From assembly GCF_010093535.1 (NCBI RefSeq), contig NW_022985165.1, forward strand, positions 2,184,265 through 2,198,965: DNA of 14,701 nt. The letters are read 5' to 3'. Below are positions 1 to 8,790 of this stretch, one piece after another; the stretch's first letter is position 1, and each line of letters begins with the position of its first letter. The notes beneath the pieces were generated by a model. That model saw nothing but the letters and a program-made list of their open reading frames with translations, did not search any database and was not told where the DNA came from. A program made the translations under genes and the position numbers. The DNA is from Lindgomyces ingoldianus (taxonomy: Eukaryota; Ascomycota; Dothideomycetes; Pleosporales; Lindgomycetaceae).

Positions 1-190
1 AGTTTACTCTAGTATATATTATATAAAATATATTTAAATTATAGTTAGTTATGTTTATTCTACTTTTTAAGCTATATTAGTGTGTTAGGAAATAGCATTA
101 GCTATATTAGTGTGTTAAGGATTAGCATTAGCTATATTAGTGTGTTAGAGATTAGCATTAGCTATATTAGTGTGTTAGAGATTAGTATTA
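1..190. repeat. RIP-degraded minisatellite copy (left)
   Basis: Four 30-bp units occupy about 70-189, each close to agctatattagtgtgttagg plus a 10-base tail, preceded by a 69-bp flank. The whole block aligns without gaps to 6983-7170 (offset 6982). Nearly all differences are C-to-T or G-to-A, with this copy the mutated one (for example agccacat in the right copy against agctatat here). One clear transversion is a69 against t7051. The block starts at or before the window edge, so its outer limit is unknown. It may be the terminal repeat of the element into which the gypsy element at 246-5910 inserted. Confidence 0.85.
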
Positions 191-245
191 GCTATGCTTA
201 GTTACAGGCTGTAATTAGTTACATGCTATAGTTAAATATTGTTAT
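190..245. other. Remnant of host element left of the gypsy insertion
   Basis: A short AT-rich stretch lies between the minisatellite and the left LTR. It was contiguous with 5916 onward before the gypsy element inserted, as shown by the GTTAT target-site duplication. No gene is seen here. It does not resemble the sequence that follows the right minisatellite copy. Confidence 0.6.
241..245. repeat. Target-site duplication GTTAT (left)
   Basis: GTTAT lies immediately before the TG of the left LTR and is repeated exactly at 5911-5915 right after the CA of the right LTR. A 5-bp duplication is usual for Ty3/gypsy integrases. Confidence 0.9.
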
Positions 246-563
246 TGTCACGATTATGCACGAGTAAGGTTATAGAGCTTTGCGGAGGTCTAGTTCAATT
301 ACTACGTGAGGTATTATAGTAGGTACAAGACGTTGTGTGAGGAACAGGAAAGTTTAGGAGGAAATTAGTAATTAAATACTTAGCTTAGAAGTCTAAGCGC
401 TTTAGGTATAAATTAAGCCTGTTCTAGGTTTAGTTAGTGTTAAAGCAGTTTATGCTTAAGTTTATGTCTATGTTGTGTTGTGTTTATGTTAGACGTGCAC
501 TAATAATACTCTAGTACATGTCTAATACAGTTATGTCTGGGATCTGGGGAGGATACTGTGACA
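246..563 (-). repeat. Left LTR (3' LTR of the gypsy element)
   Basis: 318 bp from TGTCACG to CTGTGACA, with imperfect inverted ends. It aligns to 5593-5910 end to end without gaps. I count about 29 differences, all transitions. In its left two thirds this copy keeps the C/G state, and in its last 110 bp it carries the T/A state. Confidence 0.92.
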
Positions 564-577
564 GTACCCCCCCTCTT
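564..577 (-). other. Polypurine tract of the gypsy element
   Basis: On the minus strand the sequence AAGAGGGGGGGTAC abuts the TGTCAC start of the LTR. This is the expected plus-strand primer position and fixes the minus orientation of the element. It is among the least mutated stretches inside the element. Confidence 0.8.
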
Positions 578-619
578 ATTAGGAAGGGAATCCTTTACAT
601 TAGTAGTTCTAGCATTAGG

Positions 620-3600
620 TTGTCTTTGTTGGGGTACAGGTTTAGTTTAGATAGGTATTAGGCGTGGAATTAGGTTACTGCAGAGTTCTCTTGCAGGGCT
701 TCTGTAGGTTCCTATAACAGTTTATTATATCTAGTCTATTTTATAAGGTATTTATAGGTATGTTTCTTCTTGTTAAACTAGATCTGTTTAACGTCTTCTA
801 TAACATATTCTAGTTTGTTGTTTATAATAACAGGTTTAGGTGGCAGGTTTAGCTGTCTAGGTAGATAGTTGGATTTAGAGGCTGCTTAGCGCAGCAATAA
901 TACGTGGAACACAGGGTGTATCTTCATGCTGTCAGGTAGGATTAATTAGTAAGCGTGCAATAAGACTATATAGGCTACTATAAAGGGGCTAAGGTTCTTC
1001 TAATTAAGTTTCTTTAATTATTAGTTTGTTTAGATATTTCTAGCGTCTAGCTAGACCTTCTTGCCAGCTGCATACATAGGGGCAAGGGTTTAAGATTAGT
1101 TTGTGTACTCTTATTAAAAAGCTTAAGCCTATATAAGCTTTTTATAAATGTATTTAGATATGTTTTAGATTTTATTAATAAGTTTATTTACATCTGTTAC
1201 TTATATAAATTAATAAGTTAGTTAGAGGGTATTTATAAGTAGTTTAAATCCTATTTAGGGGTAGTATCTATAGTTTGCTAAGAATAGGGATACTTGCGTT
1301 AATTTAGATGTTATGTTATTAGCTTTAAACTATGCTATAGCTAACTATTTTACCTAGTTATCCTACTAGTAGTTTATGTACACTTATAGGACTTATTTTA
1401 TTATAGTGTTTGCGTTCTTAGTCTAGCTATTAGTCTCTAGGTAAAAAGCTGTAGATAGATAGAGGATAATTTAAAGCTGTTTATAAAGTTTATTCTAGAA
1501 GGCTAAGACAAACTGCGTACCTCTGTCTAATATAATTATGTTAGGCAGGCTATAGTAAACCTATACGTATTAGTAGAATAACTAGGCTATATTAGGGGCA
1601 GTTATAGAGGAACATAGTATTAAGTGTTAATACTTAGTTAAGTAATTAACAACTACTATAATATTTATATACTCTTTAGATAGGGGTAGGTTTATAATAA
1701 AATTAATTAATATGTCTTTTTAAGCTTGTTTAGGGATTAGGAGCAGTTTAAGCAGGCTATTATACCTTTTTTAAAAGGCCTTTACTTTACAGCAAGTATA
1801 GCAATATAATACGTATTAGCGTACAGTATAGAACATGCAGGGCTAGTAGTACTCTCTCTGTAGTAGGTTAAGAGTCTTTCCTCTGCCTAGGTGTCCTCTA
1901 ACAGGCGAGTTGTGTATAATTTAGAGTAGTTTAATTCTTAGTTTATTAGAATTAGAGATTATAAGTTAGTTATAGTAATATAGCTTACTATTTTAGTTTT
2001 TATAGTTAGCTAGTGTTACCTTTTTTAACTAACTAGCGCTGTTTTAGAGCAGGTCTAAGGTTTTTTAGATAAATTTATTATTTAGATACTTATTAGTAAT
2101 AATTTAATTAATTATTTAATCTATTTTATTTAAGTTAAGGTCTAAAAATAGCTTAAGTTAGAGCAAAGTTTAGTGTTAAGCCTTTTACGCTTCTTTCTAA
2201 GCAGAGACGTCTTAGGATTGCCTTATAAAGGCATCTAGTTTCCCTCTGTCTTAACTAGAACAATAAGTAATCTTAAAATTAAAATAAAATAGGTATTTAA
2301 ACTAATAGGCTTATTAGTAGCTAAGTTGTTTTATAGTTATAAAGTACTACAAGTTCTTATAGTTAGATAGAACCTGTATTAGATGCGCTGCACCTTCTAG
2401 TTTAGGTTGCTATTGTTTAAAGCAGTGTACTATAGTAAGCAATTCTTTATTATAGATCTTATAATTACTTTCTGCAGGACTTATTCTTTTTAAGAAGTAT
2501 ATAATAGGCCTAATAGTCCTGTCTAGCTTAGTCTAGAAAAGAACTTCTGCTACTACATAGTCTAAGGCATTAGCTTCTATAAGTATTAGTAGTTTAAGGT
2601 TAAAGTAGCAAAGTATTAAGGCTTTAGTAAAGGCTTTCTTTAGCTAGTTAAAGAACTATTAGTAATTTAAGTTAAAGTTAAATTAAACCTTTTTTTTAGT
2701 AAGTATAATTATAAGGCTTACTAGCTATAAAAAGTTATTAATAAATTATTAGTAAAAGTTAGTAAATCCTATAAAAGCTTAAACATCCTTTATGTCCTTT
2801 AAGTATTGCTAATCTAGCATAGTCTAAACCTTAACAAGGTCTATTTAGATGCTATCTATAGAAATTACATATCCTAAATATGTAACTTTTAATTAGTAGA
2901 ACTTACATTTATCTACATTAAGTTACAGACCTGCTTCTTTTATAGCCTTTAGCACTAAGCGTATATGCTGTTTATACTCTAAAAGGCTATTGCTATAAAT
3001 TAGAATATTATTAATATACATAGTGTAGAACACGTCTAGGTAGGGTTAGAGCAAGTTATTTATAAAATGTTAAAAAGTACTAGGCGCGTTAGCTAAGCTA
3101 AAGGGCATTACTAAGTACTTAAATAGTCTGTATTAGGTCTAAAATGCTGTTAGCTACTTATTACCCTTTACTATTCTTAGCTTATTAAAAGCAGTAATAA
3201 TATCTAACTTTATAAAATACTTTACTTTACTTAGTTAGCTTAGGGTTTCTTATAAAAAGGGAATTAAGTATTAGTTTTTAATAGTAACAGTATTTAGTCC
3301 TTAGTAGTTAACACAGAATTAAAGCCTACCTCTAGGTTTCTTTATAAATAGTATAGGTAACACTACTAGTAAAGAGCTAGCTTAAATAAACCCTTTCTTT
3401 AAGTTCTTATTAAGGTATTTTTAGAGCACTTTTAATTTATTTAGTAACATCCTATACAGTAGCCTATAACTAGGTTGTTTGCTAGGCTTAAGGGTTATTT
3501 AGTAATTATATAGATGTTGTATTAAAAGCTTATTAGACTTGTCTTAGAAAAAGACATGCAACAGGTTATAGTAGTTTTAAAGGACTATTATTCTTAAGTT

Positions 3601-5560
3601 AGTGTGTTTTTAGAGAGCTAAAGCTTAGTTTATATTAGAAATTATAACTGCGTAGATTTTATAATCTAGTTGTTAAGCTAGGGTCATAAATAGAGCAGGT
3701 TCTATGTAGCAGATGTCTATCTGCTGTTTAAGTCCTAGTTTATGTTTAAATTAGGTAAGTAAAAGTTCTTTAAAGGCTTTTTTTTTTTTAAGTTTAAGTA
3801 GTTGTTAAATTATTTTACATAGCCTATTTTAGTAAAAGGCCTAGCTTATTAGCCTTACTTAGGTAGTTTTTCTCTAGGTTATTAAAGAGTAGGTCTAGAG
3901 ACCTTCTATATTAAGTGCTATTTAGGTGTTGTTTAGATGTAAGCATAAGTATACATCTTAGTATTAAAAAGAGTTAAAGTTTAGAACTTACTCTTAGTAA
4001 TTAAAAGCAACCTTATGCTAATACAGCTATAGTTGTTCTAGAATTAGGTTATAATGTCCTGTGTTTATTACATAGAGTTTAATCTACTTCTTATAGTGTT
4101 AGTAGGTAATTATAACAGTTATAGTATAAAAGATAGAACCTTTTTTAAGTTGTTTTTTATTAAATTTAGTTAGGTAAATTGTTTAGGTAAGTAGTGTTAA
4201 TTAAAGATTTAGTTTACGCGCTAGTTCTCTATTAATGTAACCTATGCTGTTTGCTCCTAAGTTAATAAGAGCTTATATTAAAGCTAATATAGTTTCTTAT
4301 TATAAATATATAAAAATATTAACTTAGTACTTCTAGTTATTAGTAGAGGACTTAGCCTATAAGTTAGCAGAGATCTAGTGTTAAATTAGTCCTAGAGGGC
4401 AACTTAGCCCTAGGACAAGCCTTTTTACAGGCTCCTACTGCTATAGCTGCGGCTACGTTAAGAGTAGCAAGGGGGATTAGAGCTTAAATACAAGTTAGAG
4501 CCCTTATAAAAACAAGATTAAAATAGTAAGAATTTTTAATAAGTACTAGCAGCGCTACTTGCGCAGACTTAAAGAAGGGAAATAAAGTAGTTTTAGAAAA
4601 TATAACTATGCTTACTACACTTAAAACATTAACTTTTTTTTTTATAATCTTTACGCTTTTTAGAACTAACTAGAGCATAATTTAAATTAATTTCTATTAC
4701 ATTAGAGTTCTTATTTGCAACTGCGCTAGTTTAGGGGCGTATTAGGGCTTGTACAGGGAGGAACCTTATGTTATTATTATAGGTAGCAATTAGGTTTACA
4801 TACGCGTTAAGGTTGTTTAGAAGGGGTTCTTTTACTATAGCGCGTTGCAGTTTAGTTAAGAGAGAGTTATGTAAGGCTATAATTAGACTTATTTTATTTA
4901 GGCCTGTATTAAATATAAGTTAGCAAAACTTAGTAAAGTGTAAAGTAAAGCTTTTCTTTTTTTATTATAAAGTGTTTAAGTAACTTAGGGCTGTTAACTT
5001 TTTATTTAGGTCTTTATAAGTTGCTTACAGGAACACTATAAATTAGTCTAAGTTAATAATATCTTTATCTATTAGTAAGTTAATTAAGGCTGTTATGTTA
5101 TAGTTAAGTTAAAAGTAGGCATATAGTAACTAGAAGCGTTTAGAGGGGAATTAGTCTATGTTTCCTTTAAGTTTATATTAGAGCTTGCGTAGAAAAGAAG
5201 ATAGGTCTTTCTGTTTTCTGTTAAACAGTAGGGGATTAGGGAGTTAGTTAGATTTTATTACTAGGTTAGAGAGGTTACAGGTTGTAGGCAGCGTTAGGCA
5301 GGAGAGAGTTAAGCTATCTCTAGACTTCTAGGTAGACTTTAAGGCTAGTAAGTTCTTAGTTCCTACTACTATAACAAGAGTTAAGGCAGAAATAGACTAC
5401 TTAATAGCGCAAAGCTGTTCTTTAAAGTCCTTTTAAAAAGCTTTAAAGCTTGCAACGTAGTAGCTTTTTTATAAAGTAAGCGCTTCTTAGAAGGCTTCTT
5501 AGCTTGCTCTAATAGCTTAGAGTTATGTAAGTACTAAGCTTATTAAATTAGATTTAGAGG
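620..5560 (-). pseudogene. Degenerate gag-pol polyprotein of the gypsy element
   Basis: Minus-strand remnants run in order. A zinc knuckle at 4587-4628 reads C-x2-C-x3-S-Y-x4-Y, that is CCHC with its Gly, His and last Cys altered. A protease motif at 4252-4266 reads I-N-L-G-A where an LID-x-GA motif is expected. The RT shows MPFSLANAPSTF at 3073-3108 followed by a stop in a Gln position (3070-3072), then YINN at 3007-3018 for the YIDD active site. The integrase zinc finger CYTC is at 1792-1803 and DRGTQF is intact at 1510-1527. A C-terminal chromodomain is at about 685-815, with both expected Trp codons read as TAG. The limits given are approximate. Every lesion I checked is explained by C-to-T or G-to-A. 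The element cannot make a functional polyprotein. The gag N-terminal part was not recognised. Confidence 0.85.
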
Positions 5561-5592
5561 CTATTCTTAGCTAAGGTTTTAACACAACGTAA

Positions 5593-5910
5593 TGTTATAA
5601 TTATGCACAAGTAAGGTTATAGAGCTTTGTAGAGGTCTAGTTTAATTACTACATAAGGTATTATAGTAGGTACAAGACGTTATGTAAGAAATAGAAAAGT
5701 TTAGGAGGAAATTAGTAATTAAATACTTAGCTTAGAAGTCTAAGCGCTTTAAGTATAAATTAAGCCTGTTCTAGGTTTAGTTAGTGTTAAGGCAGTTTAT
5801 GCTTAAGTTCATGTCTGTGTCGTGTCGTGTTCATGTTAGACGTGCACTGATAATACTCCAGTACGCGTCCAATACGGTTATGTCTGGGATCCGGGGAGGA
5901 TACCGTGACA
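5593..5910 (-). repeat. Right LTR (5' LTR of the gypsy element)
   Basis: 318 bp from TGTTATA to CCGTGACA. The first 200 bp are more T/A-mutated than the left LTR. The last 110 bp (about 5800-5910) keep CpG and CpA sites that are lost in the left LTR. It is followed by GTTAT. The promoter should lie here, but no element-specific TATA box is claimed. Confidence 0.92.
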
Positions 5911-5915
5911 GTTAT
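5911..5915. repeat. Target-site duplication GTTAT (right)
   Basis: Exact repeat of 241-245 directly after the right LTR. Confidence 0.9.
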
Positions 5916-5929
5916 TATGTGTCTATTAC

Positions 5930-6640
5930 CTGTCTAATACTAATTTGCTAAGCATTATGCTATAACTATTCTTTAACGTAAATAACCTACTTTATTGTAC
6001 TAACTATTGCTCTAAGCAAGCTTTGCTTTTACAGATTATTTATAAACTATCGTAGTATTTTATTATTACCTACACTTCTAACATAAGTAATTCTAAAACT
6101 ATTTAAAAAGCTTTTATGCTAAGGTGCCTAGCGTTCTGTTATTAAAAGAAAACTATTTTTTTTCTAACATTTATAATATATCTTTAGATCTAAGTTTTCT
6201 TTTTATATTTTTTTAAAAATTACAAGGTTTTACAACACTTAATTAAGGCTACTAAAGTTTTTTATAACTACTTTTTAGTACACTTTAAAGTAGTTTTTTA
6301 AAAAGTAGTTGCTTTTATATCTTTAGTAGAGTTTATTATTTAATCTTTTTAATATTTTCTTATTTATAAGGCTATATTTAGTAGTAATAGCTTTTATTAT
6401 TATAGTAGTATTTTTATTCTCCTTCTTCTAAAAGTTTAGGTAATTTTAGTAGAAATGTTCTACTTTTTTATAGTTTAGGTAGGCCTTATTCTCTAGCTAT
6501 TTGTATTACTTTTTAGTTAAAGACAGCTTATTATGTCTACAGGTTTAGCTTTTCTTTAAAAGAGAGCTTTATATCTATTTTACATAACTAAGGTCTATTA
6601 GTTCTTTATTATAATAAAGGGCTTTTTTTTTAGAAATAAA
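5930..6640 (-). pseudogene. Unidentified RIP-degraded coding region (host element of the gypsy insertion)
   Basis: One minus-strand frame can be followed from about 6640 to about 5930 with many TAA and TAG stops and no TGA. That is what C-to-T/G-to-A damage to Gln and Trp codons would give. Between stops the peptide is rich in Lys, Leu and Gln and looks protein-like, for example LRSKDIL, LEKKQFSFNNRTLGTLA and SVKAKLA. I recognise no family and no catalytic motif. It lies between the two minisatellite copies (1-190 and 6983-7210), so it may be the internal coding part of the element interrupted by the gypsy insertion. A gag-like or transposase tail is possible, but I have no motif for either. 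Confidence 0.5.
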
Positions 6641-6982
6641 TTTAGGTTTTTAAAAAGCTTCTTTATGCTATTTTTCTCTTTTATATTCTCTATGCCTATT
6701 ATTATAAAGTGTTACTTTTATAATAAATTTTAAAAGTAGTTAGTTTTTTATTATGTGTAAATTTATTTTTTATTATTAGCAGAGCTTGCTCTGCTTATTA
6801 TATTCGGGTTTGCAGAACGAAAAGTTAAGCAGAATCTCCTCTTTTAGACGCGCTAGTTAGTCAGAATTTCTTTAGATAAACCCTAGTAACGCTATTTCTC
6901 TGTCACCTTATGTATTTCTTATATTCTTTTTTAAAAAAAATGTATACATAATATAAGTGCACCTTTCTGTTAATTTGCACGC
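6641..6982. other. AT-rich transition zone without a recognisable gene
   Basis: Strongly AT-rich to about 6780. From there CpG and CpA sites reappear, marking the right edge of heavy RIP. It contains a small perfect hairpin at 6779-6794 (gcagagc-tt-gctctgc). No coding frame is seen. Confidence 0.5.
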
Positions 6983-7210
6983 AGTTTGCTCTAGCGTGCG
7001 TTGTGTAAAACATGTTTAAATTATAGTTAGTTGCGTCTGTTCCACCTCTCTAGCCACATCGGTGTGTCGGGGATTAGCATCAGCCACATTGGTGTGTCGG
7101 GGATTAGCATCAGCCACATTGGTGTGTCGGGGATTAGCATCAGCCGCATCGGTGTGTCGGGGATTGGCATCAGCCGCATCGGTGTGTCAGGGATTGGCAT
7201 CGGTGTGTCA
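6983..7210. repeat. Minisatellite, 30-bp unit, nearly unmutated (right copy)
   Basis: Five units of agccacatcggtgtgtcggg plus gattagcatc run from 7052 to 7201, followed by a partial unit. They are preceded by the 69-bp flank shared with window positions 1-69. CpG and CpA sites are largely kept, unlike the left copy. The 30-bp period leaves a frame open, so a 62-codon ORF with a 10-residue HIGVSGISIS-type repeat can be read at 7031-7219. I regard that as a by-product of the repeat. Confidence 0.88.
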
Positions 7211-7387
7211 GGGTGTTAGATTGAGGCACTGTTTCTAGGCTTCCTGAGATGAATGATGGGTTTTAGATATGATGTATGGGATGATGATTTATTGTATTAA
7301 TTAATTAATGTTTCTTTTTCTTTTTGTCTGCTCTGCTCGTGTTGCTCGGCTTTGTTTTTCTGGTCTGAGTCCCTCGCGCACTAGCCC
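7211..7387. other. Single-copy-looking spacer, possible LTR interior
   Basis: Not visibly RIP-damaged. On the minus strand the stretch after the decamer array is purine-rich and resembles a transcript leader. It could be part of one long terminal repeat running from 7583 down to about 6970. The element type is not established. Confidence 0.35.
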
Positions 7388-7583
7388 TATGCGCGACCAG
7401 CTGCAACATGCTGCAATTTGTTGCAAAATGCTGTAACATGCTGCAAGTTGTTGCAAAATGCTGCAACATGCTGCAATTTGTTGCAAAATGCTGCAACATA
7501 CTGTTCGAGCTTATTGCTCGTACTATGTATCAGCTTTCGTCAAGCGTTCCTCCTGTCTTGACAGTAGGTGCGCATATCTGACA
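7388..7583 (-). repeat. Inverted-repeat arm (left) with 10-bp-period TGC array
   Basis: The reverse complement of this stretch matches 14465-14701. It starts TGTCAGATATGCGC at 7583, keeps the same order of motifs (cctactgtcaagacaggagg, then gagcaataagctcgaacagt) and ends with the shared ggtcgcgcata at 7388. Within it, 7401-7500 is ten in-phase decamers (ctgcaacatg, ctgcaatttg, ttgcaaaatg) in a 30-bp higher order. The right arm has fourteen decamers. Little RIP is visible: CpA is kept throughout. The short frames at 7301-7715 are products of this array. Confidence 0.85.
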
Positions 7584-8060
7584 CATGGATTGGCAACTGC
7601 TTACACACCTGAGTTGCTCACTTTTGCTAAGACCACACCACAACAAACTTTATTATGGCCTATAACAACCTTCTCTAGCACTATAGAGTACAGTACAGCC
7701 TATAATATTATTTAGATACTACTTCTACTTCTTGCTTACACGTTTGCGCGTTATGCCTAGTCTAATTGCGCTGTCCGCAGCGCCTTTAGGATTGCTTACC
7801 TACTTTAGCTTGCACCTGCTTCTTTGCCTTCTTCCTGTCACTGCGCGCCCTAACCTCCTTTAGAGCTGTTAAGCACAGGCCTTTCTAAATATAGCTGCCT
7901 TATTAGCTGCTTAAAGCTTAGTAATTTTCTATTATGCTAACACTAGCTTATGCACAATTATTGCTGCCCTTTTTAAGGCTTTTTTTCTAGAGGCATTACC
8001 CCCCTAGAACTCTCTCTATACGTAGAGCTACTTGCAACACAACTAATATCTACTAGAGAT
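7584..8060. other. Partly degraded non-coding stretch
   Basis: Immediately right of 7583 the homology to the other inverted arm stops. The stretch is moderately AT-rich, with CTA and TTA prevalent and patches of kept CpG (such as gcgcgttatgcc and ctgtccgcagcgcc). No coding frame, RNA gene or known element is recognised. Confidence 0.4.
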
Positions 8061-8250
8061 TGCTGCCTGCTACTGTAATCTACTGTAGTTTGCTGCAATT
8101 TGCTATAGGTTGCCGCAATTTGCTGTAGTTTGCTGTAATTTGCTATAGTTTGGTGCAATTTGCTATAGTTTAGTGCAATTTGCTATAGTTTGCCGCAATT
8201 TGCTGTAGTTTGCCGCAATTTGCTGTAGTTTGCTGCAATTTGCTGCAATT
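8061..8250. repeat. Tandem decamer array, 20-bp higher-order unit
   Basis: Nineteen consecutive decamers sit in exact register, alternating tgctgcaatt-like and tgctatagtt/tgctgtagtt-like units (20-bp dimer). Variants include tgccgcaatt, tggtgcaatt and tagtgcaatt. They resemble the decamers at 7401-7500 and 14551-14690 but differ in consensus and carry more C/T variants. The minus-strand frame at 7973-8158 is a shadow of this array. Confidence 0.88.
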
Positions 8251-8303
8251 TAGTAAAAGTATTAAGTATTTATTAAATAACTAAGCTTTATTTACTTAAG
8301 TAG

Positions 8304-8478
8304 TGTCACGGTTATGTTACAGCTATCCAACCCCTGAGTACCCTAAGGGCTTGGCACGGGGTATATAGGCTCCTCGGCCTCCGTACCTCTGCCTCCGACC
8401 CTAAGGTTTACTCTCGTTACCCCCCCTATCCTGCATTCCCTCTCTGTGACCTGTGTTTCCTGCTCGATACCTCTTACA
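8304..8478. mobile_element. Solo LTR, 175 bp, with AGTAG target duplication
   Basis: Begins TGTCACGGTTATG and ends CTCTTACA, with TG...CA ends. AGTAG occurs directly before (8299-8303) and directly after (8479-8483). The first 13 bases match the left LTR start of the gypsy element (TGTCACGATTATG) at all but one position. It is GC-richer than both flanks, contains a gtatatagg TATA-like box at about 8361, and shows little sign of RIP. No internal element sequence flanks it, so it is read as a solo LTR left by recombination or as a very short non-autonomous element. Confidence 0.72.
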
Positions 8479-8483
8479 AGTAG

Positions 8484-8790
8484 CACTTTAAAAGCTTACT
8501 TTACTAATATTAGTTTTAAAGCTTAAGCTTACTAACTTTTTTTTTTTAGCTACTTTACACTTTTAAGTGCACTACTGTACACTTATAGTCTATTATTTAT
8601 TTTTGTACAGCTTTGCTTTAGTATTTACTTTGTTAAAGCTAGGGGGATATGTTGCACGTGTCTTATGTAATATTATACCTAGCACTGCACTATTCACTTA
8701 TTAGGCATAGCTTCTTTCTTGTACATTATATAGTTAGCCTAGAGCTCTATTAAGCTCTTTAGACCTTACAATACACTTGTGCAATCTACT
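8484..8790. other. AT-rich degraded sequence, no gene seen
   Basis: TpA-rich sequence with T runs and frequent stops on both strands. No protein remnant is recognised. It ends near 8790, where base composition changes abruptly to that of the gene island. Confidence 0.45.

Larger units (their letters stand above)
246..5910 (-). mobile_element. Ty3/gypsy chromovirus-type LTR retrotransposon, full length, RIP-inactivated
   Basis: The element is 5,665 bp with two 318-bp LTRs flanked by a 5-bp duplication GTTAT. A polypurine tract next to the left LTR and the protein remnants both place transcription on the minus strand, so the right LTR is the 5' LTR. From right to left there is a CCHC zinc knuckle, aspartic protease, reverse transcriptase, integrase and chromodomain, which is the Ty3/gypsy order. 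No frame longer than 60 codons survives. Stops fall where Gln and Trp codons are expected, and Asp and Gly codons are turned to Asn and Ser, all by C-to-T/G-to-A. No TGG-type primer binding site is visible inside the right LTR, so it may be mutated or the element may self-prime. The element is dead but structurally complete. Confidence 0.93.

Noticed and set aside
6779..6794. Perfect hairpin gcagagc-tt-gctctgc as a Helitron end or terminator
   Set aside because: No CTRR terminus follows at the expected distance, there is no matching Helitron 5' end, and no T-run or gene end is near.
6983..7210. CRISPR-like array of 30-bp repeats
   Set aside because: The units are contiguous with no unique spacers, and the context is eukaryotic. 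It is a minisatellite.
7031..7219. 62-codon ORF with a repeated HIGVSGISIS peptide
   Set aside because: It exists only because the 30-bp minisatellite period is a multiple of three. There is no start context, domain or conserved counterpart in the left copy.
7301..7715. Overlapping small ORFs on both strands (MLQHFATNCS-like repeats)
   Set aside because: They are readings of the 10-bp decamer array in several frames. Nothing beyond the array supports coding.
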